A DNA stretch of 64,000 nt from JBLMYQ01 sp050260055 (GCA_050260055.1 JBLNBO010000046.1:1-64000), one strand, 5' to 3'. Shown: positions 7,260-16,362, counted from the stretch's first letter. Notes: generated by a model not told the origin, from the letters alone. Made by a program: numbers and translations.

Positions 7260-9572
7260 ATGCTTTGTTCAATATGCAAAGAAAATATTGCAGTTGTCTT
7301 TGTGACGAAAATAGTAGATGGAAAGCAGACTCAGGAAGGTCTGTGCCTTACCTGTGCAAAAAAGCAGGGAATTCAGCCAATTAATCAGTTTCTTGACCAG
7401 GTTGGCCTTTCAGAAGAAGATTTAGATGACTTAAATAAGCAAGTTGGAAATATAGTTGAAAACATGGATATAATTAATCAAGAAAATAAAACTGAGCCAA
7501 CGCAAAATCCTGATAATAATCTTTTTGGCTTTTTAAGCAGATTTTTCCCAAAAGACGCTAATCCTCTGGCTGAACAGCCAGATGTGCCGCCTATTGAAAT
7601 ATTTTCACAGCAAGATAAGGAAAAGACTACAAAAGTAAAAACCCAAGAGAAAAAAGCGCCAAAAAAGAAAAAATTTCTTGATGTTTATGGAACAAATCTT
7701 ATAGAGCAGGCTAGAGAAAGCAAGATTGATAGAATAATCGGACGTGAAAAAGAAATAGAAAGAGTCATTCAAATATTAAACAGGAGAACAAAAAATAATC
7801 CTGTTCTTATTGGCGAGCCGGGAGTAGGTAAAACTGCAATTGCCGAAGGCCTTGCAATGCGTATCCTTAACAAGCAGGTTCCGGTTAAGCTTTTCAATCA
7901 TGAAGTCTACCTGCTCGATATGACATCCCTTATTGCAGGAACACAATTCAGAGGACAGTTTGAAGGCAGAATGAAAAGTATCATTGAAGAAGCTAAAACA
8001 CTCGGTAATATAATTTTGGTTATAGATGAACTTCACAATATAATGGGCGCCGGAGAAGCCGAGGGAGCTATGAACGCTGCCAATATACTGAAACCTGCTC
8101 TATCCAGGGGCGAAATCCAGGTTATTGGTGCAACAACCCTTAAAGAATATAGAAAGCACATTGAGAAAGATTCGGCACTCGAGAGAAGATTTCAACCTGT
8201 CTTGGTTGAAGAATCCTCAATAGAGGAAACAATAGAAATCCTTCGCGGGATAAAAGATTATTATGAAGATTACCACAAGATTAAAATTAGTGATGAAGTA
8301 ATCAAGTCCGCAGCAGTATTATCAGAAAGATATATTACAGATAGGTTCCTTCCCGATAAGGCTATTGACATGATAGATGAAGCAGGCTCAAGAGCTAATT
8401 TGAGAAATACCCTCTTAGCAAGGCTTGAGCTTGTAAAGCAGGAGCTTAAAAAGGTTCAAGAGGATAAAGAATATGCAATTTCAGCCGACTCAATAGAAGA
8501 TTACCAAAAAGCCGCTGATTTAAAAACCTTGGAATGTAAATTAACAACAGAAATAAAAGAATTGGAAAACAAGCAGCAGGATATCGAGCTTACAATTGAT
8601 GATGTAGCCTCTATTATAGAATCTTGGACCGGAATACCTGTACAAAGAATCAAAGAGGTAGAAACAGAAAAACTGCTAAACCTTGAAGAACGTCTAAAGC
8701 AAAGAATTATTGGCCAAGAACATGCACTTTCAAGTATTGCAAGTGCAATTAGACGCAACAGAACCGGCCTTAAGAATAAAAAACGCCCATCATCATTTAT
8801 ATTTGTCGGTCCTACTGGAGTTGGTAAAACCGAGCTTGCAAGAGCACTTTCTTGTGAACTATTCGGAAATGAAGATGCAATGATAAGACTTGATATGTCA
8901 GAATATATGGAGAAGCACTCAGTCTCTAAGATTATTGGTTCACCTCCCGGTTATGTTGGCTTTGATGAAGCAGGGCAGCTTACAGAAAAAATCAGAAGAA
9001 AGCCCTACTCAGTTGTTTTATTTGACGAAATTGAAAAGGCACATGCAGATGTGTTTAATATGCTCTTGCAGATACTGGATGATGGAAGACTTACAGACAG
9101 CCATGGAAGAGTAGTTAGCTTTGAAAATGCAATAATCATAATGACATCAAATGCCGGTTCAAATTTAAATATGAATTCAATGGGTTTTGGAAAAGAAGAT
9201 TCATTTGAACTCGAAAACAGAATAAAATCTGTGCTTAAGGACACTTTCCGCCCTGAATTTTTAAATAGGCTGGATGAGATTATCGTATTTAAAGAGCTAG
9301 AAAACAAAGATTTAATTCAAATTATTGACTTGATGCTAAAAGAAGTTTCAGAGGAACTGGCTCACCGCAATATTACTCTTAACGTTACAAAAGAAGCAAA
9401 ACAATTCATAGTTGATAAAAACTTTGATAAGAAGTATGGGGCAAGACCTCTTAGACGTGCAATACAGAAAATGATTGAAAATAATATTTCAGACCTGCTT
9501 TTGAAAAACAAGTATAAAGATGGCTGCAAAATTAAGATTGATTTAAAAAACGGCGAACTAAAATTTAATTAA
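7260..9572 (+). CDS. clpE: ClpE-like AAA+ unfoldase subunit with N-terminal zinc finger
   Basis: This 770-residue Hsp100/Clp ATPase should unfold proteins and feed them to ClpP. A four-cysteine zinc finger (C3, C6, C29, C32) replaces the usual Clp-N domain, which is the hallmark of ClpE. The first AAA domain has Walker A GEPGVGKTA (about 184) and Walker B LVIDELHN. A UVR-like coiled middle region follows, then the second AAA domain with GPTGVGKTE (about 516), LFDEIEKAH and the GYVGFDEAG pore loop. The ATG at 7260 is preferred over TTG at 7251 because AAGGGG abuts the TTG. It is monocistronic. The ClpP-binding loop was not verified. Confidence 0.85.
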   Translation: MLCSICKENIAVVFVTKIVDGKQTQEGLCLTCAKKQGIQPINQFLDQVGLSEEDLDDLNKQVGNIVENMDIINQENKTEPTQNPDNNLFGFLSRFFPKDANPLAEQPDVPPIEIFSQQDKEKTTKVKTQEKKAPKKKKFLDVYGTNLIEQARESKIDRIIGREKEIERVIQILNRRTKNNPVLIGEPGVGKTAIAEGLAMRILNKQVPVKLFNHEVYLLDMTSLIAGTQFRGQFEGRMKSIIEEAKTLGNIILVIDELHNIMGAGEAEGAMNAANILKPALSRGEIQVIGATTLKEYRKHIEKDSALERRFQPVLVEESSIEETIEILRGIKDYYEDYHKIKISDEVIKSAAVLSERYITDRFLPDKAIDMIDEAGSRANLRNTLLARLELVKQELKKVQEDKEYAISADSIEDYQKAADLKTLECKLTTEIKELENKQQDIELTIDDVASIIESWTGIPVQRIKEVETEKLLNLEERLKQRIIGQEHALSSIASAIRRNRTGLKNKKRPSSFIFVGPTGVGKTELARALSCELFGNEDAMIRLDMSEYMEKHSVSKIIGSPPGYVGFDEAGQLTEKIRRKPYSVVLFDEIEKAHADVFNMLLQILDDGRLTDSHGRVVSFENAIIIMTSNAGSNLNMNSMGFGKEDSFELENRIKSVLKDTFRPEFLNRLDEIIVFKELENKDLIQIIDLMLKEVSEELAHRNITLNVTKEAKQFIVDKNFDKKYGARPLRRAIQKMIENNISDLLLKNKYKDGCKIKIDLKNGELKFN

Positions 9573-9625
9573 TTTAATTGGGCGAGCTATAGTCTCGCTC
9601 ATACATAAACTAAACATTTTGCTTT

Positions 9626-9654
9626 TTGACTTTAATTCACAGATTTCTTACAAT
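9626..9654 (+). promoter_or_regulatory. promoter of the small GNAT gene
   Basis: TTGACT (9626-9631) and TACAAT (9649-9654) have a 17-base spacer. The ribosome site GGGGG follows within about 10 bases, so the leader is very short. Confidence 0.55.
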
Positions 9655-9671
9655 ATTTTAGGGGGTGTATA

Positions 9672-10100
9672 ATGAAACTTACCTACGAATTACTCGATGC
9701 TACAGAAGCTGACCTCGATATGATAATACAAGCAGAAAAAGAAATTCTTGATCTTGAAAACAGACATGCTGAAATAAACATTAAAAACATCCAAGAAGCA
9801 ATAAAAAACAAGGAAATAAAAATTGTTGCAAATAAAGACGAAAAGCTTGGGTTTTTTTGGGCAAAACTGAATTTCTCTATTTCATATTTTGAGAGTGTTT
9901 TTTATGTACAGCTTACATACTTGAAAAAGCAATATCGTAAATTCTTCTACCCCTTTGTTCTTGAAGCAATAAAGGATTATGCAAAAGCAAATGGCTACAA
10001 TGAAATATTCGGCGACGTATTCCACTCAAATATAGATTCCCTAAAGATGCACGGCAAGCTGGCCGAACCTGTATATACAGTTTTTAGAGCAACCATATGA
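9672..10100 (+). CDS. GNAT-like N-acetyltransferase
   Basis: This 142-residue protein has the size and strand-helix rhythm of a GCN5-related acetyltransferase. The central segment (about 55-115) has a hydrophobic strand FYVQLTYLKKQYRK followed by a helix and the FGDVFHSNIDSLKMHGK segment, like motifs A and B. The canonical Q/RxxGxG/A acetyl-CoA loop is poorly conserved (KKQYRKFFY), so the activity is uncertain. AGGGGG precedes the ATG. It has its own promoter and terminator. Substrate unknown. Confidence 0.6.
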   Translation: MKLTYELLDATEADLDMIIQAEKEILDLENRHAEINIKNIQEAIKNKEIKIVANKDEKLGFFWAKLNFSISYFESVFYVQLTYLKKQYRKFFYPFVLEAIKDYAKANGYNEIFGDVFHSNIDSLKMHGKLAEPVYTVFRATI

Positions 10101-10101
10101 G

Positions 10102-10128
10102 AAAAGACCTCCTGCGAGGTCTTTTTTA
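10102..10128. terminator. intrinsic terminator between convergent genes
   Basis: AAAAGACCTC and GAGGTCTTTT form a perfect stem around CTGC, followed by TT on the plus strand. The mirrored A-run gives a weaker signal for proA from the other side. Confidence 0.85.
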
Positions 10129-10138
10129 TTTTCTTTAT

Positions 10139-11386
10139 TCATCTTATTTGCCCATTACCATTAATAACATACTTTAATGTAGTAAGCTCTTTAAGCCCTA
10201 TAGGCCCTCGTGCATGCAGCTTCTGGGTGCTTATTCCTATTTCCGCTCCGAAACCAAACTCAAACCCATCAGTAAATCTTGTTGATGCATTAACATAAAC
10301 TGCTGCCGCATCAACCTCATTCTGAAACTTGCTTGCATTAAAGGCATCAGACGTTATAATAGCTTCTGAATGCCTTGTTCCATAATGATTGATATGTTCT
10401 ATAGCTTCCTCAATATCTTTTACAACTTTTATCGCAATTATCAAATCCAGAAATTCTGTATAATAATCATCTTCAGTCGCAGGCTTAACATCTAATAAAA
10501 TTGCACATGTTTTTTCACATCCTCTGATTTCTACCTTTTTATCAGCCAGGCTCTTATAAATCCGAGGCAGAAAACTATCTGCAATTTGCTGTTCAATCAG
10601 CAGAGTTTCTATTGCGTTGCATACACCAGGCCTGCTGGTTTTAGCATTGATTATAATTTTCTCTGCCATATCAAAATCAGCAAATCTATCTACAAAAACA
10701 TGACAATTTCCTGTTCCTGTTTCTATTACCGGTACAGTAGCATTTTGAACCACTGTTTGAATAAGGCCTGCTCCGCCCCTTGGAATCAACACATCAATAT
10801 ATTTATTTAATTTCATCATTTTAGCAGCAGTATCTCTATTAGTATCTTCTACAAGCTGAATGCACCCGTTCGGTAATCTTGTCTTTTCAATTGCCTCATT
10901 AAGGACTTTTACAATAGCTTTGTTAGATAGTAATGCTTCGCTTCCTCCTCTTAAGATTACGGCATTGCCAGCTTTAATGCATAATCCCGCTGAATCCACA
11001 GTAACATTAGGCCTGGATTCATAAATCATCCCTATTACACCTATCGGAACTCTTTGCTGCGCAATTACTATTCCATTAGGCCTTTCCCATTTTGAAGCTA
11101 TTTCTCCCACAGGATCTTCAAGTTCCTTAATCTGTTGAAGGCCTTGCGCCATAGCATCAATTCTATCCTTATTAAGCATAAGTCTATCAACAAGCGAAGG
11201 TTTCATTCCGTTTTTCGATGCATTTTCTACATCAATAATATTCGCTGAAATTATCTCGCCAGCATTTATAATCAACTCTTCAGCCATTATTTCCAAAGCA
11301 TAATCTTTCTCTTTGGTGTTTAAAACAGCTAATTTTCTAGACGCCTGTTTTGCATGCTCTCCTTTAATTATTAATTCTTCCATCAT
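10139..11386 (-). CDS. proA: gamma-glutamyl phosphate reductase
   Basis: This 415-residue protein performs the second step of proline synthesis, NADPH reduction of gamma-glutamyl phosphate to glutamate semialdehyde. It is an aldehyde-dehydrogenase-fold enzyme with the conserved VPIGVIGMIYESRPNVT block (about 113-129), the catalytic cysteine in SRPGVCNAIETL (about 255), and FGFGAEIGIST near the end. Two adjacent ATGs occur; GGAGGT is better spaced for the second, at 11383. It is the last gene of a four-gene operon headed at about 15.6 kb, with proB two genes upstream. Confidence 0.95.
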   Translation of the reverse strand: MMEELIIKGEHAKQASRKLAVLNTKEKDYALEIMAEELIINAGEIISANIIDVENASKNGMKPSLVDRLMLNKDRIDAMAQGLQQIKELEDPVGEIASKWERPNGIVIAQQRVPIGVIGMIYESRPNVTVDSAGLCIKAGNAVILRGGSEALLSNKAIVKVLNEAIEKTRLPNGCIQLVEDTNRDTAAKMMKLNKYIDVLIPRGGAGLIQTVVQNATVPVIETGTGNCHVFVDRFADFDMAEKIIINAKTSRPGVCNAIETLLIEQQIADSFLPRIYKSLADKKVEIRGCEKTCAILLDVKPATEDDYYTEFLDLIIAIKVVKDIEEAIEHINHYGTRHSEAIITSDAFNASKFQNEVDAAAVYVNASTRFTDGFEFGFGAEIGISTQKLHARGPIGLKELTTLKYVINGNGQIR

Positions 11387-11463
11387 TTCACCTCCAACAT
11401 TCCAAGTATTTTAAGCTTTATTTAAGAAAAGAGACAAAATAATTGTTGAGCAAAATTTTTAAA

Positions 11464-12642
11464 TTATTTTTTTACTGTTCTTCTGTTTCCAAACAGGATT
11501 GGCGCCGCAGGCGTTTTATTTATAAGCTTGACTGCAAGCCACGAACCCGCAAGCGTCACGACAAATGTAATACAAATCATTGTTGAATAAACAATCATGT
11601 TTGAACCACTTGCTCCAAGTATGTTTAATCTATGCATGGTCTTTAATATTAATAAATGTAAGAGAAAGATTCCGAAAGAACATGCTCCCAAATCAGCAAG
11701 GCTCTTCTTCAGCCATCCATTCCAATTGTTTGCAATATATAAGGATATTTCAAAGAAAATTAAGCTTGCACAAGTAACGTAAACATTACGTATAATAGCA
11801 ATAATATTAGCGTCTGGCTGTCCAAGATACCAATTATTTATTGAAACATTTACAAAAAGCCATCCAAAAATTACTGCTAAAGGATAAGTTATTACCCTTA
11901 CAATTCCAACATATTTACACCAATTATCGTAATTATAGCCAATCCATAACCCTATACCGATAGGCATAATATATGAAGGTAAAATCGAGCCAGGATACTT
12001 GAAATATGGATAGATATAATACTTATTCAATACAATAAATCCGAATTGGCACGCGGTAATCATAAGAAAATACAAGCTGAAATTCATAATCCTTACACGA
12101 AGCAATTCCTTCTTCTGTTGGTCTTTGAACAAACTGTTATACATCTTTATAAAATAATTAAATACCATGATTATTAATGGAAACACAATATAAAATTGTA
12201 CAATAACCGATAAGAAATAAAGATGGAAATAACCTTTTCCAAGTAGCAAGGTTTTAATAGTAAATTTTGCATCATCACCTAATCCTGGTGTTGCTAGAAA
12301 GCTGAAGTGTTCATTATATACAAATGTTCTGTATAAAAGATATATTACCGTCCATACCAAATAAGGAATAATTATTTGGGTCAATCTGCTCTTATAAAAC
12401 TTTATCCAGTTGATGTTTTCCTCTTTAGAATACTTAAATGCAAGAACCAGCGCACTGATAAATAAAAACATCGGAACTGCAAATGCAAGTGTATAGTTTA
12501 TTGAAATAAAGAAATAGTATGTAAATGATTTTGGCCATAATAACGAGGTAGGCCCGGTTGAATGAATAGCTAAAACCGCTAGTATTCCAAAGGCTCTCAT
12601 AATATCAACTTCTTCAAGCCATCTCTTCTTCTGCGTACTCAT
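11464..12642 (-). CDS. acyltransferase-3 family membrane protein
   Basis: This 392-residue integral membrane protein belongs to the acyltransferase 3 family, whose members usually O-acylate sugars of the cell surface or small molecules. It has about ten transmembrane segments, with the early motif VDIMRAFGILAVLAIHSTG (about 12-30) carrying the family histidine, and a late GACSFGIFLLHLLIL segment. It lies between proB and proA, 6 bases after proB, whose 3' end contains its AGGAG. Nothing shows a role in proline synthesis; co-transcription is inferred from spacing. Acceptor and donor are unknown. Confidence 0.85.
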   Translation of the reverse strand: MSTQKKRWLEEVDIMRAFGILAVLAIHSTGPTSLLWPKSFTYYFFISINYTLAFAVPMFLFISALVLAFKYSKEENINWIKFYKSRLTQIIIPYLVWTVIYLLYRTFVYNEHFSFLATPGLGDDAKFTIKTLLLGKGYFHLYFLSVIVQFYIVFPLIIMVFNYFIKMYNSLFKDQQKKELLRVRIMNFSLYFLMITACQFGFIVLNKYYIYPYFKYPGSILPSYIMPIGIGLWIGYNYDNWCKYVGIVRVITYPLAVIFGWLFVNVSINNWYLGQPDANIIAIIRNVYVTCASLIFFEISLYIANNWNGWLKKSLADLGACSFGIFLLHLLILKTMHRLNILGASGSNMIVYSTMICITFVVTLAGSWLAVKLINKTPAAPILFGNRRTVKK

Positions 12643-12648
12643 ATTGAA

Positions 12649-13455
12649 TTATTTTTTCTCCTTTCTTGAAACAAACAGCGTTCCTATCTCGTCTCCGTCA
12701 ATTATTCTTCTGATTACAAAAGGATCTGCCCCATTAGCAATAACCATATTGGTTCCTGCTTTAGCCGCAATTTTTGCAGCAGCTATTTTTGTAAGCATTC
12801 CCCCGGTCCCACGTGTTGTTCCTTTTTCACCCGCAGCCTTTTCAATAACCTCATCAATAACTTCAACAAATGGTATAAGCTTTGCATTTTCATTTTCTCT
12901 AGGGTTTTTGTCGTACAACCCCTCTATATCTGAAAGTATTATTAAAAGTTCTGCACCTATAAGCTCTGATACAATGGCCGAAAGAGTATCATTGTCTCCA
13001 AACTCAATTTCTTCTGTAGCAATAGAATCATTCTCATTTACTATTGGAATCGCATTATAGTTCAATAATGTATCGAAGGTATTAATTACATTTCTCTTCC
13101 TTTTGCTGTCGCTAACATCTTCACGGGTTAAAAGGATTTGCCCAGTATGATAACCAAATTCTGCAAAAAGCTTATCATAAATATGCATAAGCTCGCACTG
13201 ACCTATTGCAGCACTCGCCTGCTTTTCACTCATCTTTTCAGGCTTCTTTTTTAATCCAAGCTTTACACTTCCTACACCAATAGCTCCTGATGTAACTAGA
13301 ATCACTCTCTTCCCTTGATTCTTCAAATCGGATATTACTAAAGCCAATTTTTCAAGAATGCCAAGGTTTAGCCTTCCGGTATCATATGTAATTGATGAGG
13401 TTCCAACTTTAATTACTATTGTTTCAGCTTTACTCAGAACTTTCCGATAATCCAT
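12649..13455 (-). CDS. proB: glutamate 5-kinase, short form without PUA domain
   Basis: This 268-residue enzyme phosphorylates glutamate with ATP, the first step of proline synthesis. The amino-acid kinase fold is seen in VIKVGTSSI, VILVTSGAIGVG, PIVNENDSI, FGDNDTLSA and the GTGGMLTKIAAA segment. It lacks the C-terminal PUA domain of the enterobacterial enzyme, as many clostridial ProB proteins do. GAGGATT precedes the ATG. The first 26 bases overlap the end of the AAA gene, suggesting translational coupling. Confidence 0.95.
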   Translation of the reverse strand: MDYRKVLSKAETIVIKVGTSSITYDTGRLNLGILEKLALVISDLKNQGKRVILVTSGAIGVGSVKLGLKKKPEKMSEKQASAAIGQCELMHIYDKLFAEFGYHTGQILLTREDVSDSKRKRNVINTFDTLLNYNAIPIVNENDSIATEEIEFGDNDTLSAIVSELIGAELLIILSDIEGLYDKNPRENENAKLIPFVEVIDEVIEKAAGEKGTTRGTGGMLTKIAAAKIAAKAGTNMVIANGADPFVIRRIIDGDEIGTLFVSRKEKK

Positions 13456-15637
13456 AATCCTCAGATTTTAATCCTTCCATTCGATTTTTTTCATCTAGAT
13501 ATTCCTGTACTGCCCTTTCAATATCCTGTTTATTTATTAGCATTAATTTTTCCTTGGAATAATCATTCTGATGGTTAGCAAGCCTGCTGGTTTGTTTTTT
13601 TACCGCTTTTTCAAAGATTTTTTTTGCCTCTCTGCCAAACTCAAAATCTGGATATGAATCTACCAAATGCATGAAAGCTTTTTTCAGAACCTGCCTTGAT
13701 TCATGGTTAAGCTGATATCTTTTTCCACAAAAATTCATTTCAAAAATCTTAATAAGTTCCTCAGGTCTTGAGTTCTCAAAGAAAATATAATTTGTAAATA
13801 ATGATTCAAAATCCTCTCCTGTTGATTTTATTGCTTGGATTATCCCCTCAGGATAACCTGTCAAAGCACATGCAAACCTATCATTATGATTCTGTAGTGC
13901 ACAAGCTATAAGCTTAACTACTTCTACCCCATATGCTTCTTCATTAAGAATCTTTTCAAAACTTTTTATTAAAAGGAGCCCGCCGCTTTGCACCGCATCA
14001 TTAATAACTTTTGTTGTTTTTCCTTCTGTTTCTTCAACACTTCTTCCAATCAACTCAGCTTTTCCAGCTTGGTGTATCTCATTATTTTTAATGACATCAA
14101 GCCCAAATAAGATTTTCGCAAGTATCCCAGCAAATGTGGTCTTTCCAGTACCAGGCCTTCCAACAAGAACAAAATTGCTGTTGATTCTTACTGGTGAAAG
14201 TCCTACATTTCTAGCATATCTATCAATTCTATGCTTATCAACGAATTCTTTTATTTCACTTTTTACACTATTTAAGCCTACTATATTCTCAAGTTCTCCC
14301 ATTCCTTCAGCGAAAACTTCCTGTCTTGATTTAACTATAGGAATATTATATATACCTATTTCACTTTCACGCTTAATTTGTCCGTAGAATCCACTTTGCC
14401 TTTGATGTTCCACTTGGGGCCTTTGCTTATTTTGAGGAGCATCATATTCCTGAAATTCTTTTACGTCTTTTATTGTCTGCTCTTTTTTAACCACTTCAAG
14501 TTTATATATCTCGATTATTCCGGTCATTCTCTCAATGTCGTGCATATAGTCTCTTTCAATACTAGTTTCTATTCTTTCTGGCATAATTTTATCGAATGTA
14601 TCTTTGATTCTATTCATAAAATCGTTATAACAATGAAGTACTTTATCAAGAACGGTTATCTCTTTATGAATGGTGTTTACATCTAATGACTTTACTCTTT
14701 GTTCCCTAAATCTATTCAAGATATTATCAACTTCAGTAAATAACTCAAGTTCATACCGGTTAAGGTAAGGAGTGGTTGGATAAATAAAATTTTGTCCATT
14801 CAATGCAATTCCAACTTTACACTTGCGGGCAAAATCAGTTGTATTGGTAATATGATTATCCAGTCCTTTTATATACACAACAGGCACGCCGGCGTTAAAC
14901 TCATATACAGGAAGTTTAATCCCTTCTGTCAATGTTACATATCCCTTAGCAAAATCTCCAGTATCTAAAACTACCTCTTCTCGTTGTTTCTCTTGTTTTA
15001 GTTTCTCTTCTGAGTACTCAGTAATTGTCTTATTAATATGTGATTCACATAATTCACATTTTATTTGATTATAGAATTGGTCTATATCATCTTTAATACT
15101 CTTACGTGTAGCTTCATCTTTGATTTTTACGCAGCTTGCTACAAATTCGCTTTTGAATTTCATTACTGCATATTTTTTGGCAAACATGGCTAGTCCAGCA
15201 GGATTTTGACTACAGTTAACAAGATAATAATATCGGTTCCTAATAACCATATATACACCAAAGAAAAAAAATGGAGTAATTATTAGTGAATATTTTAAAG
15301 CTTCAAAAAAATCTATTTGAGAAATCTGTTGACAGTATACATATCCAACAGTAAGAACTATTGCAACCGTCAGCTTTTCCTGAATATTCTTGTATGATGT
15401 AAAAAAAGCATATATTCCACAGATTATGGTATAAACTCCAAACAGCTCAACCATAATACTCGGTATATTATGCTCAAATAATTTTAGGATGAAATATAAA
15501 TAAATTGGAATAGAAAACAATATTATTGATGCATAGCTTTTAAGCTCATCATTTGTGATGCAGTACTCATCAGAAAATCTTTCAAAATTTTTCATAATGA
15601 ATTTAATGTTGTAATTATTAAATAGTTTTTTCAGCAC
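13430..15637 (-). CDS. membrane-anchored CbxX/SpoVK-like AAA protein with degenerate catalytic site
   Basis: This protein of about 735 residues starts at GTG (AGGTGG upstream; a TTG at 15652 is the alternative). The N-terminus (about 25-140) holds around four hydrophobic membrane segments. A central region carries charged, coiled-coil-like stretches. The C-terminus is a CbxX/CfqX-type AAA domain. Walker A GRPGTGKTT is intact (about 491). At Walker B the usual FIDEAY-type sequence reads LLLIKSFEK, so the Asp-Glu pair is gone. At the arginine-finger site, where the family has RSRF, this protein has ESLF. It may bind nucleotide but is unlikely to hydrolyse it alone. It heads the proline operon; function unknown. 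Confidence 0.75.
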   Translation of the reverse strand: MLKKLFNNYNIKFIMKNFERFSDEYCITNDELKSYASIILFSIPIYLYFILKLFEHNIPSIMVELFGVYTIICGIYAFFTSYKNIQEKLTVAIVLTVGYVYCQQISQIDFFEALKYSLIITPFFFFGVYMVIRNRYYYLVNCSQNPAGLAMFAKKYAVMKFKSEFVASCVKIKDEATRKSIKDDIDQFYNQIKCELCESHINKTITEYSEEKLKQEKQREEVVLDTGDFAKGYVTLTEGIKLPVYEFNAGVPVVYIKGLDNHITNTTDFARKCKVGIALNGQNFIYPTTPYLNRYELELFTEVDNILNRFREQRVKSLDVNTIHKEITVLDKVLHCYNDFMNRIKDTFDKIMPERIETSIERDYMHDIERMTGIIEIYKLEVVKKEQTIKDVKEFQEYDAPQNKQRPQVEHQRQSGFYGQIKRESEIGIYNIPIVKSRQEVFAEGMGELENIVGLNSVKSEIKEFVDKHRIDRYARNVGLSPVRINSNFVLVGRPGTGKTTFAGILAKILFGLDVIKNNEIHQAGKAELIGRSVEETEGKTTKVINDAVQSGGLLLIKSFEKILNEEAYGVEVVKLIACALQNHNDRFACALTGYPEGIIQAIKSTGEDFESLFTNYIFFENSRPEELIKIFEMNFCGKRYQLNHESRQVLKKAFMHLVDSYPDFEFGREAKKIFEKAVKKQTSRLANHQNDYSKEKLMLINKQDIERAVQEYLDEKNRMEGLKSEDYGLSESSE

Positions 15638-15691
15638 TGCCACCACCTGCAAATATAGGATAATTATTCAATACTATAATCGGTAATATAT

Positions 15692-15720
15692 ATTATATCA
15701 AAATAATATCTAATGTCCAA
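15692..15720 (-). promoter_or_regulatory. promoter of the AAA-proB-acyltransferase-proA operon
   Basis: On the minus strand, TTGGAC (15715-15720) and a perfect TATAAT (15692-15697) are separated by 17 bases. Transcription would start near 15685, so the tandem element at 15788-16010 lies outside this operon's leader. Confidence 0.7.
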
Positions 15721-15787
15721 TTTAAGAATTAATTAGATTCAAATTTAATAATTAACAGCATAAATCAGCTTTATTTCCACAAAATAT

Positions 15788-15897
15788 AAAGAGGATTCTT
15801 AAATTTAGCTGAATGTTTTTTTTAGCTAAATGCTAGAAGCCCTTATCCATGTGACGTACTACCGCTTTCGAAAGATTAGCGGTAGTAGGAATCGGGT
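15788..15897 (+). ncRNA. structured element, copy 1 of a tandem pair (candidate RNA of unknown class)
   Basis: The 110-base unit folds into two hairpins. Hairpin 1 pairs TTTAGCT (15804-15810) with AGCTAAA (15824-15830), extended by TTCT/AGAA. Hairpin 2 pairs TACTACCGC (15857-15865) with GCGGTAGTA (15879-15887), with CTTTCGAAAG in its loop. Blocks shared with copy 2 are GAGGATTCTTA, TAGAAGCCCTTATCCA, GCTTTC-AAAG and TCGGGTAAA. CCC in the linker and GGG at the 3' end could form a pseudoknot. The strand is inferred from the downstream plus-strand gene; no known riboswitch family was recognised. Confidence 0.65.
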
Positions 15898-16010
15898 AAA
15901 GAGGATTCTTACATTTAGATAAATGATTTTTTTTATCTAAATGTTAGAAGCCCTTATCCACGTGATGTACCGACGCTTTCTAAAGTATTAGCGTCGGTCA
16001 GAGTCGGGTA
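15898..16010 (+). ncRNA. structured element, copy 2 of a tandem pair (candidate RNA of unknown class)
   Basis: This is the second unit, offset by 110 bases from copy 1 with the same fold but different stem sequences. Hairpin 1 pairs TTTAGAT (15914-15920) with ATCTAAA (15935-15941). Hairpin 2 pairs ACCGACGC (15969-15976) with GCGTCGGT (15991-15998). Relative to copy 1, four base pairs change on both sides (C-G to A-T in hairpin 1; C-G to A-T, A-T to G-C and T-A to C-G in hairpin 2), which supports a selected structure. It ends about 110 bases before the ATG at 16121. Confidence 0.65.
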
Positions 16011-16120
16011 AATGGTTAATTGTAATTTTGAGTCGTTAAACCTTTTAAAAAACCGGAATCATGCAGTAATCTCCCCAAATATGTATGATTTCAATATATC
16101 AATGTAAAGGAGTGATTCGT

Positions 16121-16300
16121 ATGAAAACTCGTGAAGGAACAACCGCTACAATCGTTGGAATAATTGTTGTCCTCGTAGGTTATGCCCTTTTTAGCTCTAC
16201 TCCTATATGGGGTGCTGGAATTATCGGATTTGGTCTTGCACATGTAGTACTTGGAGTAATTGATTTAATGCAAAATAGTAATAGAAGAGTTAGAGACTAA
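16121..16300 (+). CDS. small two-helix membrane protein, function unknown
   Basis: This 59-residue protein has a short basic N-terminus (MKTREGTT), two hydrophobic segments (about 9-27 and 30-50) with glycine-rich faces, and a basic tail (NSNRRVRD). AAAGGAG precedes the ATG at 16121; an in-frame ATG at 16085 has no ribosome site. It follows the tandem structured element and is closed by a strong terminator, so it is the only plausible coding target of that element. I do not recognise a named family. It could be a small membrane regulator or stress peptide; this is not established. Confidence 0.7.
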   Translation: MKTREGTTATIVGIIVVLVGYALFSSTPIWGAGIIGFGLAHVVLGVIDLMQNSNRRVRD

Positions 16301-16301
16301 T

Positions 16302-16329
16302 AATAAGGGGTCTATCCCCTTATTTTTTT
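16302..16329 (+). terminator. intrinsic terminator of the small membrane protein gene
   Basis: AATAAGGGG and CCCCTTATT pair around TCTAT, followed by TTTTT. Confidence 0.85.
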
Positions 16330-16362
16330 GCATCAAATTTTATATGAAAGGATGAATAAATT

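Noticed and set aside
15788..16010. CRISPR array or type III antitoxin repeats
   Set aside because: There are only two units of 110 bases, without spacers of constant size, and neither cas genes nor a toxin-like gene follow. Compensatory stem changes fit a structured element better.
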